A stretch of DNA of 64,000 bases from Roseomonas mucosa ATCC BAA-692 (GTDB taxonomy: Bacteria > Pseudomonadota > Alphaproteobacteria > Acetobacterales > Acetobacteraceae). The stretch lies in NCBI RefSeq assembly GCF_000622225.1, contig NZ_JHWD01000003.1:352395-416394 (forward strand). The letters are read 5' to 3'. Made by a program: the position numbers and the translations under genes. Positions 19,106-28,869 of the stretch are shown piece after piece. How positions within the stretch are numbered: position 1 is the stretch's first letter; each line of letters begins with the position of its first letter. The notes under the pieces are model-generated. The model did not search any database. It was not told the DNA's origin and was given only the letters and a program-made list of their open reading frames with translations.

Positions 19106-20289
19106 CCCAGTTCCGCCTCGACCAGGCTGCACCAGTAGGCGGCGCCATGCGCCAGGATCTCGTCGTTGAAATCGTAATGCGGGTTGTGCTGGTAGCCTTC
19201 GGGATGGCGCGGCGCGCCCATGCCGATGAAGGCGAAGGCGCCGGGACGTTCCAGCAGCATGAAGGCGAAGTCCTCGCCCGGGGTGATCGGCTCGGGATCG
19301 TCGTCCACCAGGGCCTCGCCCACCGTGGCGCGGGCGGCGCGCAGCGCGACCTGCACCTGCTCCGCATGGTTCACCGTGGGCGGCGTGCCGTGGATGTAGC
19401 GGGCCTCCACCGTCACCTCGTGCGTGGCGGCGGTGTTCTCCGCGATGGCCAGGATGCGGCGCTCCAGCAGCGCGCGTTCCTCGTTGCGGAAGGCGCGGGC
19501 GGTGCCGCGCACCACCACCTTCGCCGGGATCACGTTCGGTGCCTTGGCATCGCCGGCCGCGATATGGCCGACGCTGACCACGCCGCTCTGCAGGGGATCG
19601 ATGTTGCGCGCGACGATGCTGTGCAGGGCGGTGATGAACTGCGCCGCCGCCAGCGTGGCATCCGCCGCCAGGTGCGGCCGCGCGCCGTGCCCGCCCTTGC
19701 CGGTGAAGACGGCCTCCCAGGTATCGGCGCTGGCCAGGGCGCGGCTGCGCGGCACGGCGATGCTGCCCACCGGCATGTCGAGCATGTTGTGCAGGCCATA
19801 GACCGCATCGACGGGGAAGGTCTCGAACAGCCCTTCCCGGATCATGCGGTCGGCGCCGCCGAGCCCTTCCTCGGCGGGCTGGAAGACGAAGTGCACCGTG
19901 CCGGAGAAGCGGCCCGGGTTCCGCGCCAGCCACTTCGCGGCGCCAAGCAGCATGGCGGTGTGGCCGTCATGGCCGCAGGCATGCATCGTGCCGGGCGCCC
20001 CGCTGGCATAGGGAAGCCCCGTCACCTCGCCCATCGCCAGCGCGTCCATGTCGGCACGCAGCCCGATGGCCCGGTTGCCGCCGCCGCTGCTCCCCTTGCC
20101 ACGCAGCGTGCCGACCACGCCGGTCCCGCCCAGCCCCTCGGTCACCTCGATCCCGGCCTCGCGCAGTTCCTTCGCCACCAGCGCGGCGGTGCGCGTCTCC
20201 TCGAAGCCGAGCTCCGGATGGGCATGGATGTCGCGGCGCCAGGCGGTCATCGCCGGGGCGAGAGGGGCGAGATCCTCCGGTGAGGGCAT
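19102..20289 (-). CDS. M20-family metallo-amidohydrolase
   Basis: 395 residues. The catalytic domain has the metal-binding HACGHDGHTAMLLG (Cys-His pair) and the general-base region FVFQPAEEGLGGADRMI. The dimerisation lid domain follows (FTGKGGHGARPHLAADA), and a terminal HNPHYDFNDEIL contains the last His ligand. Family members release amino acids from N-acyl or hippurate-type amides; the substrate here is unknown. Start 20289 is preferred to 20343 because GGAG precedes it. A divergent 92-bp gap (20290-20381) separates it from the binding-protein gene and must hold both promoters. Confidence 0.92.
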   Translation of the reverse strand: MPSPEDLAPLAPAMTAWRRDIHAHPELGFEETRTAALVAKELREAGIEVTEGLGGTGVVGTLRGKGSSGGGNRAIGLRADMDALAMGEVTGLPYASGAPGTMHACGHDGHTAMLLGAAKWLARNPGRFSGTVHFVFQPAEEGLGGADRMIREGLFETFPVDAVYGLHNMLDMPVGSIAVPRSRALASADTWEAVFTGKGGHGARPHLAADATLAAAQFITALHSIVARNIDPLQSGVVSVGHIAAGDAKAPNVIPAKVVVRGTARAFRNEERALLERRILAIAENTAATHEVTVEARYIHGTPPTVNHAEQVQVALRAARATVGEALVDDDPEPITPGEDFAFMLLERPGAFAFIGMGAPRHPEGYQHNPHYDFNDEILAHGAAYWCSLVEAELG

Positions 20290-20381
20290 AATTCGTCTCC
20301 AGACTGGATAGCGGGCTTGCTTTCCGGCGCCGGGCGGTATCATGCCACGCGCCAGACATCACTGCCACCGGACCACCCGCC

Positions 20382-22007
20382 ATGCGCCTTCCACGCCTCC
20401 GCGACGCCCTTCTCGCCACCACCCTCCTGGCCGGCGCGGTACTGGCGGTCGCGGCACCGGCCGCGGCCCAGGGGGGAGGCCAGGAACAGGACACGCTGCG
20501 CATCGGCATGGAGGCCGGGCCGACCAGCATCGATCCGCATTTCGCCAGCGTCATTACCAACTACGCCTATGGGCGCCACTACTTCCAGCCGCTGATGGAA
20601 CAGGATGCGCGGCAGGTCCTGCGTCCGGCGCTGGCCACCGAATGGCGCGCGGTGGACGACCTGACCTGGGAAATCAGGCTGAACCCCGCGGCGCGCTTCC
20701 AGGACGGCACGCCGGTGACGGTGGACGATGTCGCCTTCACCATCGCCCGCGCCGGCGACGTGCCGAACTCGCCCTCCTCGCTCAACACCTATACCCGCCC
20801 CGTGAAGTCGGTGGAGCAGGTGGACGCGCACACGCTGCGCATCCACACCCATGCGCCGACGCCACTGATGGCGAACTACCTCTCCATGGTGATGATCCTC
20901 GCCAAGCACGCGGCGGAGGGGCTTTCCACCGCCGATTTCAACGCCGGCAAGGGCATGATCGGCACCGGTCCCTACCGCTATGTCTCCTGGACGCCCGGCG
21001 GCGTGGCGGTGATGGAGCGCTACGAGGAATTCGCCGGACCGAAGCCCGCCTTCCGGCGGGTCGAGTTCCGCCCCATCGCCAATGCCGGCGCTCGCACCGC
21101 CGCGCTGCGCGCGGGCGATGTGGACCTGATCGAGATCGTGCCGACCGACCAGTTCGACCGCTTCAGCAAGGACCCGGCCTTCGCCACCGCCGTCAGCCCC
21201 TCCAACCGGCTGATGTTCCTGACGCTGGACAGCGACCGCGAGGTGACGCCGCACATCGCCGGCCGTGACGGCAAGCCGATCCCCAACCCGTTGCGCGACG
21301 TGCGGGTGCGCAAGGCGCTGTCCATGGCGATCAACCGGGAGGCGCTGGTCTCGCGCGTCATGCAAGGCCAGGGCCTGCCGACCAACGACCTCGCCCCGCC
21401 GGGCTACTTCGGTGCCTCGCCCGAACTGGCGAAGCCGCAGACCTTCGACCTGCCGGGCGCGAAGAAGCTGCTGGCCGAGGCGGGCTATCCGGAAGGCTTC
21501 GCGGTGCAGATCAACGGGCCGAACGACCGCTACGTGAATGACGAGCAGGTGGTGCAGGCGGTCGGCCAGATGTGGAGCCGCGCCGGCCTCGCCGCCACGG
21601 TGGAGACGCGGCCGCGCGGCACCTGGCTGAGCGAGTCGGCGCAGTTGAAGTACTCGGTGAACCTGTCCGGCTTCTCGCCCAATCCGGAGGTGCTGGGGAT
21701 GCTGGAGGCGCTGATCCACACGGTGGACCCGTCGCGCGGCTTCGGCCCCGCCAATCGCGGCCGCTTCAGCAATGCCGCGATCGACCGGCTGATCGAGCAG
21801 GCCCGCACCACCATGGACGACCGGGAGCGCGAGCGCATCAGCCGCGAGGCCACGCGCATGGCGGTCGTCGAACAGCAGGCGCTGATCCCGCTCTATTTCC
21901 AGACCAACACCTGGGCGATGCGGAAGGGCCTGCGCTACGAGGCCCGCACCGACGAGATGACGCTCGCCACCAGCGTGGGCAAGGCGCCCACGGGGAACGG
22001 GCAGTGA
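20382..22007 (+). CDS. ABC transporter substrate-binding protein, SBP family 5
   Basis: 541 residues with a Sec signal peptide (LLATTLLAGAVLAVAAPAAA, cleavage about residue 30). Family-5 hallmarks are TLRIGMEAGPTSIDPHFAS, WEIRLNPAARFQDGTPVTV and GTGPYRYVSW. It is the first gene of a three-gene run with adenine deaminase (overlap GTGA) and a creatininase-like hydrolase. No permease or ATPase gene accompanies it, so it must use a transporter encoded elsewhere, perhaps the oligopeptide-type operon at 4324-9796. Confidence 0.92.
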   Translation: MRLPRLRDALLATTLLAGAVLAVAAPAAAQGGGQEQDTLRIGMEAGPTSIDPHFASVITNYAYGRHYFQPLMEQDARQVLRPALATEWRAVDDLTWEIRLNPAARFQDGTPVTVDDVAFTIARAGDVPNSPSSLNTYTRPVKSVEQVDAHTLRIHTHAPTPLMANYLSMVMILAKHAAEGLSTADFNAGKGMIGTGPYRYVSWTPGGVAVMERYEEFAGPKPAFRRVEFRPIANAGARTAALRAGDVDLIEIVPTDQFDRFSKDPAFATAVSPSNRLMFLTLDSDREVTPHIAGRDGKPIPNPLRDVRVRKALSMAINREALVSRVMQGQGLPTNDLAPPGYFGASPELAKPQTFDLPGAKKLLAEAGYPEGFAVQINGPNDRYVNDEQVVQAVGQMWSRAGLAATVETRPRGTWLSESAQLKYSVNLSGFSPNPEVLGMLEALIHTVDPSRGFGPANRGRFSNAAIDRLIEQARTTMDDRERERISREATRMAVVEQQALIPLYFQTNTWAMRKGLRYEARTDEMTLATSVGKAPTGNGQ

Positions 22008-23803
22008 GCTTCGCCCCCGAAGCCCCCATTCCCACGGAGACCCGCCGCCGCGCCGTGCGGGCGGCGCAGGGCAAGGCCCCCTTCGACCTGCTGCTCACCG
22101 GTGGCACGCTGGTGGATGTCGCGACCGGCGAGCTGCGCGCGGCGGATGTCGGGCTGGTGGGCGGGCTGATCGCTTCGGTGCATCCGCCCGGCACGCGCGC
22201 CGATGCGGCGGAGACCCACGACGTGACGGGCCGCTTCCTGGCGCCCGGCTTCGTGGACAACCACCTGCATTTCGAATCCTCCTTCATGGCGCCGGTGGAC
22301 TATGCCGCGACCGTGGTGCCGCACGGCGTCACCACCACCGTCTGGGACCCGCACGAGCTGGCCAACGTGCTGGGCGTCCCGGGGGTGCGCTGGGCGGTGG
22401 AGTCCGCGCGGGGCCTGCCGCTGCGCGTGCTGATCGCCGCCCCGTCCTGCGTCCCCTCCGCGCCCGGGCTGGAGGTGGCGGGGGCCGAGATCGGGCCGGA
22501 GGAGATGCGCGAGATGCTCCGCTGGCCCGAGGTCGCGGGCGTCGCCGAGGTCATGGACATGGCCGGCGTGCTGTCCGGCAGCGAGCGGATGGAAGGCATC
22601 GTCGCCGCCGGGATGGCTGCGGGCAAGAACGTCAACGGCCATGGGCGGGACCTGGCGGGCCCCGCCCTCCAGGCCTATGCCGCCTCGGGCGTGACCTCGG
22701 ACCACGAGATCACCTCGGGCGAGGACCTGCTGGCCAAGCTGCGCGCCGGGCTGACGGTCGAGCTGCGCGGCAGCCACGACAATGTCCTGCCGGGCGCCGT
22801 GGCGGCGATCCTGTCCCTGCCGGTCTTCCCCGCCGGCCTCGTCGCCTGCACGGACGACATCTTCCCGGACGAGCTGGTGGCCAAGGGGGGGCTGCGCGAC
22901 ATGCTGGCGCGGCTGGTGGCGCGCGGGCTGAACCCGGTGCTGGCGATCCGCATGGCCACGCTGAACGCGGCGCTGCGGCTGAAGCGCGACGATATCGGCC
23001 TCGTGGCGCCGGGACGACGGGCGGAGATCGCCGTGCTCTCCGACCTGCCCGGCATGGTGGTGGAGCGTGTCTATGTCGCCGGCCGCCTCGTGGCGGAGGG
23101 TGGCCGGATGCTGGAAGCCCTGCCCCGCGACCTGTCCGATGCGCCGCGCGGCACGGTGAAGCTGGCGCCGCAGGCCCCGGAAGCCTTCCGCCTGCGGGTG
23201 AAGGGCATCGACAACGGATACGCGCGCCTGCCGGTGGTCGGCGGCGCCCGCGTGGTCCATTGGGCCGAGGCCGAGGTCGCGGTGCGCGACGGCGTGGCCG
23301 AGCTGCCGCCGGGCCATGCGCTGATCGCCGTGCTGCACCGGCACGGGCGGCGCGACCCGGCGCCGATGCTGTGCCTCGCCGATGGCTGGGGCGAGCCCGC
23401 GGGCGCCGTGGCCACGACGATCAGCCATGACAACCACAACCTGCTGGTGCTGGGCCGCGACCCGGCGGACATGGCGGCCGCCGCCAATGCGCTGATCGCC
23501 TCGGGCGGCGGCATGGCCGTGGCGGCGGGCGGCGCGGTGACGGGGCTGATGCCCCTGCCCATCGCCGGGCTGCTGGCCGAGACCCCGCCCGGAGAGACCG
23601 CCGCCAGCTTCGCCCGTCTGCGGGCGGCGGCGGATGCGGTGATGCAGTGGAAGCCGCCCTTCCGGGTCTTCCGGGGGGTGACCGGCATCTCGCTGGCCTG
23701 CAATCCCGGCCCGCATCCGACCGATCTCGGCATCACCGATGGCGGCACCGGCGAGGTGCGCGACCCGGCCCTGCCGATCGGGGCGGAGCCGGTTCCGGCC
23801 TGA
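22004..23803 (+). CDS. ade: Adenine deaminase (Ade family)
   Basis: 599 residues, normal for the family. The amidohydrolase metal site HLHFESSFM near residue 87, the motif VWDPHELANVLG, a central VNGHGRDL and SDHEITSG, and TDDIFPDEL follow in the order seen in bacterial Ade. The C-terminal Ade domain (about 430-599) includes SHDNHNLLVLG. It deaminates adenine to hypoxanthine with a binuclear metal centre. It starts with GTG overlapping the stop of the binding-protein gene. Together with the divergent nucleoside hydrolase it suggests purine salvage. Confidence 0.93.
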   Translation: MSFAPEAPIPTETRRRAVRAAQGKAPFDLLLTGGTLVDVATGELRAADVGLVGGLIASVHPPGTRADAAETHDVTGRFLAPGFVDNHLHFESSFMAPVDYAATVVPHGVTTTVWDPHELANVLGVPGVRWAVESARGLPLRVLIAAPSCVPSAPGLEVAGAEIGPEEMREMLRWPEVAGVAEVMDMAGVLSGSERMEGIVAAGMAAGKNVNGHGRDLAGPALQAYAASGVTSDHEITSGEDLLAKLRAGLTVELRGSHDNVLPGAVAAILSLPVFPAGLVACTDDIFPDELVAKGGLRDMLARLVARGLNPVLAIRMATLNAALRLKRDDIGLVAPGRRAEIAVLSDLPGMVVERVYVAGRLVAEGGRMLEALPRDLSDAPRGTVKLAPQAPEAFRLRVKGIDNGYARLPVVGGARVVHWAEAEVAVRDGVAELPPGHALIAVLHRHGRRDPAPMLCLADGWGEPAGAVATTISHDNHNLLVLGRDPADMAAAANALIASGGGMAVAAGGAVTGLMPLPIAGLLAETPPGETAASFARLRAAADAVMQWKPPFRVFRGVTGISLACNPGPHPTDLGITDGGTGEVRDPALPIGAEPVPA

Positions 23804-23870
23804 AGGGCGGCGCGACGCCGGGGGCGGCCTTCCGGCGTTGCCGTGTCGGAGAGAAAGGAAGACGCCCGCC

Positions 23871-24707
23871 ATGCCGATCCGCACGCGTTTCTGGGCCGAG
23901 CTGCGCTGGCCGGAATTCCGTGACCTGCCGGAGAACACGGTGGCGGTGCTGCCCATCGCCGCCACGGAGCAGCACGGGCCGCACCTGCCCGTCTCCACCG
24001 ACCAGACCATCAATGCCGGCATCCTGGCCCGGGCGCTGACCCATTGCCCGCCGGAACTGCCGCTGCTGGTGCTGCCCCATCAGGCGGTGGGGCTTTCGGT
24101 GGAGCACCTGGCCTTCCCCGGCACGCTGACGCTGGACGAGGAAGGCTTCCTCGCGCTCGTCACCGCGATCGGCGCCAGCGCGGCGCGGGCGGGCGTGCGG
24201 CGGCTGGTGGTGATGAACGCCCATGGCGGCAACGGCGCGATGCTGGAGGTCGCCTGCCGCCGCCTCCGCGCCGCGCACCGTATCCTGGCGGTCAGCGCCC
24301 ATTGGGACCGGATGGGACGCCCCGGGGAGCTCGCCGATCCGCTGGAGGCCCGCTACGGCATCCATGCCGGGCGGGACGAGACGGCGCTGATGCTGCGCCT
24401 TTCGCCCCAGGATGTGGACCGCGCCGCCATGGCCGACTTCCCCAGCGCCCGCCGGCGGCTGGAGGAGCAGGCCCCGGCCATCGCCTCCTCGCTGGGCGCC
24501 ACGCTGGCCTGGCAGGCGCAGGACCTGAACCCGGCCGGGGCGGTGGGCAATGCCGCGAAGGCCACGGCGGAGATGGGCGAGGCGCTGCTGGATTTCGCCG
24601 CCCGGCGCATGGCCGGGCTCTGGCGGCAGGTGGCGGCGGTGGACCTGGACGCCTGGCTGCGGGATATGCCCGGGGACATGAACGGGGGGATATCCGGGGC
24701 GCCGTAG
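23871..24707 (+). CDS. Creatininase/formamidase-like amidohydrolase
   Basis: 278 residues. Metal-binding and active-site motifs are LPIAATEQHGPHLPVSTDQ near residue 27, NAHGGNGAMLEVACR near 118 and the acid in HAGRDETALML. The creatininase superfamily hydrolyses cyclic or linear amides; members include creatininase, 2-amino-5-formylamino-pyrimidine formamide hydrolase and others. The genuine substrate is not clear. It sits 67 bp after the adenine deaminase gene with an AAGGAAGA site upstream, so it belongs to the same operon and may act on a purine-derived amide. Confidence 0.88.
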   Translation: MPIRTRFWAELRWPEFRDLPENTVAVLPIAATEQHGPHLPVSTDQTINAGILARALTHCPPELPLLVLPHQAVGLSVEHLAFPGTLTLDEEGFLALVTAIGASAARAGVRRLVVMNAHGGNGAMLEVACRRLRAAHRILAVSAHWDRMGRPGELADPLEARYGIHAGRDETALMLRLSPQDVDRAAMADFPSARRRLEEQAPAIASSLGATLAWQAQDLNPAGAVGNAAKATAEMGEALLDFAARRMAGLWRQVAAVDLDAWLRDMPGDMNGGISGAP

Positions 24708-24716
24708 TCCCCGCCG

Positions 24717-25349
24717 TCAGGCCAGCGGCTTCACCGGCAGGCCCAGCGTCACCAGCGCCGCCCGCAGGTGCTCGGGCGAGGTGAAGTGGATGCCCTGCAT
24801 CCCGAGGCCGGTGGCCGCCTGGGCGTTGGCCGGGTTGTCGTCGATATAGACGGCCTGTCGCGGGTCCACCCCGAAGCGTTCCAGCAGCAGGCGGTAGATG
24901 CGCGGGTCGGGCTTGATCAGCTTCTCCCGCCCGGACACCACCACGCCCCGGAACCAGCCCATGAAGTCGAAGCGCTCCTCCGCCACCGGAAAGGTCTCGG
25001 CGGACCAGTTGGTCAGGGCATAGAGCGGCACCCCGGCCTCGCGGAGTTCGCGCAGGATCTCCACCGTGCCGTCGATGGCGCCCCGGATCATCTCCGGCCA
25101 GCGCTGGTGGAAGGCGTCGATCAGCGCCTCCTGCCCCGGGTGCTGGGCGCGCAACAGGGCGGTGGCCTCGGCCCAGCTCCGCCCGGCATCCTGCTGCAGG
25201 TTCCATTCGTTGGTGCAGACCCCGGCCAGGAACTGCTCCATCCCCGCCTCGTCCCCGGGGAAGAGCTGGCGGTAGAGGTGGCGCGGGTCCCAATCCACCA
25301 GCACGCCGCCGAGATCGAAGATGACGATGCTGCGCGGTTCGGCGGCCAT
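24717..25349 (-). CDS. HAD-family hydrolase (YihX-like)
   Basis: 210 residues. Motif I is IVIFDLGGVLVDWDP, with Gly at the +2 position as in YihX/epoxide-hydrolase-like HADs; motif II is YALTNWS, motif III is the Lys of REKLIKPDPRIY, and motif IV is YIDDNPANAQAA. A helical cap lies between motifs I and II. It is probably a small-molecule phosphatase in the cytoplasm. It converges with the creatininase-like gene (9-bp gap). Confidence 0.9.
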   Translation of the reverse strand: MAAEPRSIVIFDLGGVLVDWDPRHLYRQLFPGDEAGMEQFLAGVCTNEWNLQQDAGRSWAEATALLRAQHPGQEALIDAFHQRWPEMIRGAIDGTVEILRELREAGVPLYALTNWSAETFPVAEERFDFMGWFRGVVVSGREKLIKPDPRIYRLLLERFGVDPRQAVYIDDNPANAQAATGLGMQGIHFTSPEHLRAALVTLGLPVKPLA

Positions 25350-25546
25350 GCCGGGTTTCCTTCCGGATCGGGGTGGGGCGGAGCGGCGCAGACTGCCCGC
25401 TTCCGCCCGGGAAGTCAGCCACCCAGGAGGAATCGGCGCGCCGGGCCGGGACGGCGGCTGGCGCAGCGGGGGCCAGCCCGGCTAGATGAAAGGATGAGCG
25501 CCACCTTCCCGTCCGCCACCCCCATGCCTGCCGGGCCCTTTCCGGG

Positions 25547-28003
25547 ATGAGTGCCGCCGCCGACGAGATGGTGGACGGCCGGGGCCGGGTCCGTCCGCAC
25601 TGGCGCAGCATCCTGGGTGCCTTGTCCGGCCTGTCCGGCCCGGACCTGTCGGACCGCGCGCTCAGCCTGCACCGGGCGCTGGAGGAGGACGGGATCGCCT
25701 CGCTCCTGCCCTCCGAGGAGCGGGTGACGGCCTGGCGCTGCGACCTGCTGCCCATGCCTATCCCGGCGGGGGAGTTCGCCTATCTGGAGGCGGGGCTGGC
25801 GCAGCGGGGCCGGCTGCTGCAGGCGGTGCTGAAGGATGTCTATGGCCCCCGGCGCCTGCTGGCCGAGGGGCTGCTGCCCGCCGAGCTGGTCTTCAACAAC
25901 GCAGGCTTCCTGCGCGCCTGCCGCACCACCGGCCCGGTGCCGCGCCCGCCCATGCTCAGCGTGCTGGCGACGGACCTGCAACGGGGCCAGGACGGGCAGT
26001 GGCGCGTGGCCGGGGATTCCATCGCCCGCATGGCCGGGCTGGCGCAGGCGCTGGAGAACCGCCGCCTGCTCGCCCGCACCATGCCGGAGCTGTTCCGCCG
26101 GGTGCCGCTGCGGCCGATGCGCCCCTTCCTGGAGGCCTGGCAGCTCTCGCTCCGCCATGCCCTGCCGCCCGGGCACGAGGAGGACGCCATCGCCCTGCTC
26201 ACCCCGGCCGTGGGCGATCCGAGCTGGGCCGAGAACGTGGTGCTGACCCAGGCGCTGGACTGTATCCCGGTGGAGCCGGGGGACCTCACCGTGCGGCGGG
26301 GCCGGCTCTACCTGAAGACGCTGCGCGGCCTGCAGCCGATCGGCGCGCTGCTGCGGCGGATGCAGGGGCATCTGCTGGACCCGCTGGAATCCGATGGCCC
26401 CGCCGCGGGCGGCGTCGTCGGGCTGATGGATGCCGCGCGCAACGGCGCGGTGCGGATCGTCAACGACCCGGGCGCCGACATGGCGGAGGCCCCGGCGCTC
26501 GCCGCCTTCCTGCCGCGCCTCTGCGAGTTGCTGCTGGACGAGGCGCTGCGCCTGCCGGGGCTGCGCACGCTCTGGCTGGGCGATCCCGCCGCCCTGGAGG
26601 AAGTCCGCGCGGCGCCGGAACGGTGGATGCTGCGCTCCGCCACCGATCCGCGCAGCCCCGCCGTGCTTCTGGACCTGTCGAACCAGGCCCTTCTCGCCCG
26701 CCTGGAGGCCCGGCCGGAAGGCTGGGCGGCCACGGAGATCTCCCCGCCCTCGCAGGCGCCCTGCTGGGTGAGCGATGCCGGGGAGGATGGGACCGGCGCC
26801 AAGGTGCCGCTTCCCGTGCGGCTCCGCATGTTCCTGGCCGGCGACGACGCGGGCGGCGCCCCCTTCTGGCGGGTGCTGCCCGGCGGCTTCGCCCATATCC
26901 TGGAGGACGGCGCCCATGCCTTCACGCGGGTGCCGGAGGGCGGGCTGTCCAAGGATGTCTGGGTGCTGGAGGACGAGGCGGAGGCCGGGCTGCTTCCCGC
27001 CCTCCAGTCGCCGCCGCTGGCGCTGCGCCGGATGGCGGCCGGCATGCCGTCCCGGGCCGGGGACAACCTGTTCTGGCTGGGCCGCTACGTGGAGCGGCTG
27101 GACACCGCCGCACGCCTTTCGCGCGCCGCCCTGGTGCGGCTGGAGCGCGACGCCCTGTTGCCGCACGAGCTGGCGGAGCTGCACACCCTGGCCCGCTGCC
27201 TGGTGCCCGCCGGGCTGGTGAAGGTGGAGGACTTCCCCGTTGCCGGGGATGCGGGGCCGTTGCGCCGCGCGCTGCTGCGCGCCGCCCGGCCGGATGAAGC
27301 CCTGTCCCGCGCCTTCGGGCGCATCGCCCGGCTGGTCGAGGCCACGCGCGACCGCCAGACCGGCGACATGCACGACGCCTTCCTGCAGCCCTTGCGGGAG
27401 ATGCGGGACAAGCTGCCCCAGGTGCGCGACCTGCAAGCCCTGTCCCGCCTGCACCGTGCCGCCATGCGCTATGCCGCCGGGGTCGCCGGGGTGGCGGCGG
27501 AGAACATGGTGCGCGGCGGCGCCCATACCTTTCTGGACCTCGGGCGCCGGGTGGAACGGGCCCAGTCCATCGCCTCCGCCCTGTCCATGGCGCTCGACCA
27601 GCCGCCGGCGCGGCTGGAGGCCGGGCTGCGCCTCGCCCTGGAGCTGTGCGATTCCGTGATCACCTACCGCACGCGCTACCTGGCCGCGCCGCAGGCGGAA
27701 CCCGTGCTGCGGCTGGTCCTGGCCGATGCCGGCAACCCCCGCGGGCTGGGCTTCCAGTTCGCCCGCGCACGCGAGCTGCTGGAGAGCCTGGCCGGCCTCG
27801 ATGACAGCCTGGCCGGGGAGGCGGAGGCCCTGTGGCAGGAGACCTTCGCCATCGCCGAGGGGCCGGCGGCCGTTGTGCCCGCCCGGCTGCGGGGGGTGGA
27901 GGAGCGCGCGGGCAACCTCGCCGAAGGGATCTCGCGCCAGTATTTCACGCTGCTGCCGCAGGCGCGGTCGCTGGTGCCGGTCATCGGGCGGGGGATGGCA
28001 TGA
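25547..28003 (+). CDS. Circularly permuted ATP-grasp and alpha-E domain fusion protein
   Basis: 818 residues. Residues 1-490 match the circularly permuted type-2 ATP-grasp proteins (ERVTAWRCDLLPMPIPAGEFAYLEAGLAQR near the start and VFNNAGFLRAC after it). From about 505 the alpha-E helical domain follows (AGDNLFWLGRYVERLDTAARL). These are commonly two separate genes; here they are one chain. The family accompanies a transglutaminase-like protein, encoded here with a 4-bp overlap, in a widespread but uncharacterised cassette thought to make or modify a peptide-like product. No function should be assumed. Confidence 0.88.
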   Translation: MSAAADEMVDGRGRVRPHWRSILGALSGLSGPDLSDRALSLHRALEEDGIASLLPSEERVTAWRCDLLPMPIPAGEFAYLEAGLAQRGRLLQAVLKDVYGPRRLLAEGLLPAELVFNNAGFLRACRTTGPVPRPPMLSVLATDLQRGQDGQWRVAGDSIARMAGLAQALENRRLLARTMPELFRRVPLRPMRPFLEAWQLSLRHALPPGHEEDAIALLTPAVGDPSWAENVVLTQALDCIPVEPGDLTVRRGRLYLKTLRGLQPIGALLRRMQGHLLDPLESDGPAAGGVVGLMDAARNGAVRIVNDPGADMAEAPALAAFLPRLCELLLDEALRLPGLRTLWLGDPAALEEVRAAPERWMLRSATDPRSPAVLLDLSNQALLARLEARPEGWAATEISPPSQAPCWVSDAGEDGTGAKVPLPVRLRMFLAGDDAGGAPFWRVLPGGFAHILEDGAHAFTRVPEGGLSKDVWVLEDEAEAGLLPALQSPPLALRRMAAGMPSRAGDNLFWLGRYVERLDTAARLSRAALVRLERDALLPHELAELHTLARCLVPAGLVKVEDFPVAGDAGPLRRALLRAARPDEALSRAFGRIARLVEATRDRQTGDMHDAFLQPLREMRDKLPQVRDLQALSRLHRAAMRYAAGVAGVAAENMVRGGAHTFLDLGRRVERAQSIASALSMALDQPPARLEAGLRLALELCDSVITYRTRYLAAPQAEPVLRLVLADAGNPRGLGFQFARARELLESLAGLDDSLAGEAEALWQETFAIAEGPAAVVPARLRGVEERAGNLAEGISRQYFTLLPQARSLVPVIGRGMA

Positions 28004-28869
28004 TCCTGCGCGTCCGGCACGTCACCAGCTATGCCTATGGCCATCCGGTGGAGATGGCCACCCACATGCTCTGCCTGACGCCGCGCGACCTGCCGGCGCA
28101 GCGCGTGCTGAGCACGGGCCTGACCAGCACGCCGGAGGCCGCCCGGGTCACCACCGGGCAGGACCATTTCGGCAACCATGTCACCTGGCTCTTCCTCGAC
28201 AGCCCGCATGAGCGCTTCGAGGTGGTGACCGAGGCGGTGGTGGATGTGCGGTTCCCGCCCCCTCCCCCGGCCGGCTCGACCCTGCCCTGGGAGGCTGTGG
28301 CGGCCCTCGCGCCGCGTGATCCGGAGGCCGCGGAGTTCACCTTCCCCAGCCCCATGGTCCGGGTGGGCGATGCGGCGCGGGACTTCGCCGCCGCCTCCTT
28401 TCCCGCCGGCCGGCCGGTGCTGGAAGGGCTGCTGGACCTGAATTCCCGCTTCAGGAAGGAATTCCGCTTCCGCTCCGGCGTCACCGGCATCGCCACGCCG
28501 GTGGACGAGGTGCTGCGGCGGCGCGAAGGCGTCTGCCAGGACTTCTCCCACGTCATGATCGCCGGGTTGCGCGCCCTCGGCCTGCCGGCGCGCTATACCT
28601 CCGGCTATATCCGCACCTATCCGCCGCCGGGGCAGCCGCGCCGCGTCGGCGCCGACATGTCCCATGCCTGGGTCGGCGCCTGGCTGGGGCCGGAGCTCGG
28701 CTGGCTGGATCTGGACCCGACCAACGACATCCTGCTCTCGGAGGAGCACGTCCTGCTCGGCTGGGGACGGGATTTCGGCGACGTCTCGCCGCTGCGCGGC
28801 ATCATCCTGGGCGGCGGGCGGCACAAGCTGGAAGTGGGCGTGGACCTGGCGCCGGTCGGCGAGGATTGA
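28000..28869 (+). CDS. Transglutaminase-like cysteine peptidase-fold protein
   Basis: 289 residues. The N-terminal bacterial transglutaminase-like beta domain (LRVRHVTSYAYGHPVEMATHML) is followed by the papain-like core with catalytic Cys in GVCQDFSHVM (near residue 178), His in MSHAWVGAWL and Asp in WLDLDPTND. No signal peptide is seen, so it is cytoplasmic. It is coupled to the ATP-grasp/alpha-E gene and belongs to the same conserved cassette. Its substrate is unknown. Confidence 0.92.
   Translation: MILRVRHVTSYAYGHPVEMATHMLCLTPRDLPAQRVLSTGLTSTPEAARVTTGQDHFGNHVTWLFLDSPHERFEVVTEAVVDVRFPPPPPAGSTLPWEAVAALAPRDPEAAEFTFPSPMVRVGDAARDFAAASFPAGRPVLEGLLDLNSRFRKEFRFRSGVTGIATPVDEVLRRREGVCQDFSHVMIAGLRALGLPARYTSGYIRTYPPPGQPRRVGADMSHAWVGAWLGPELGWLDLDPTNDILLSEEHVLLGWGRDFGDVSPLRGIILGGGRHKLEVGVDLAPVGED

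Noticed and set aside
21935..27526. Long minus-strand open frames opposite the adenine deaminase and ATP-grasp genes
   Set aside because: Low-complexity His/Gln/Arg-rich translations with no conserved motif; the plus-strand genes there are clear.
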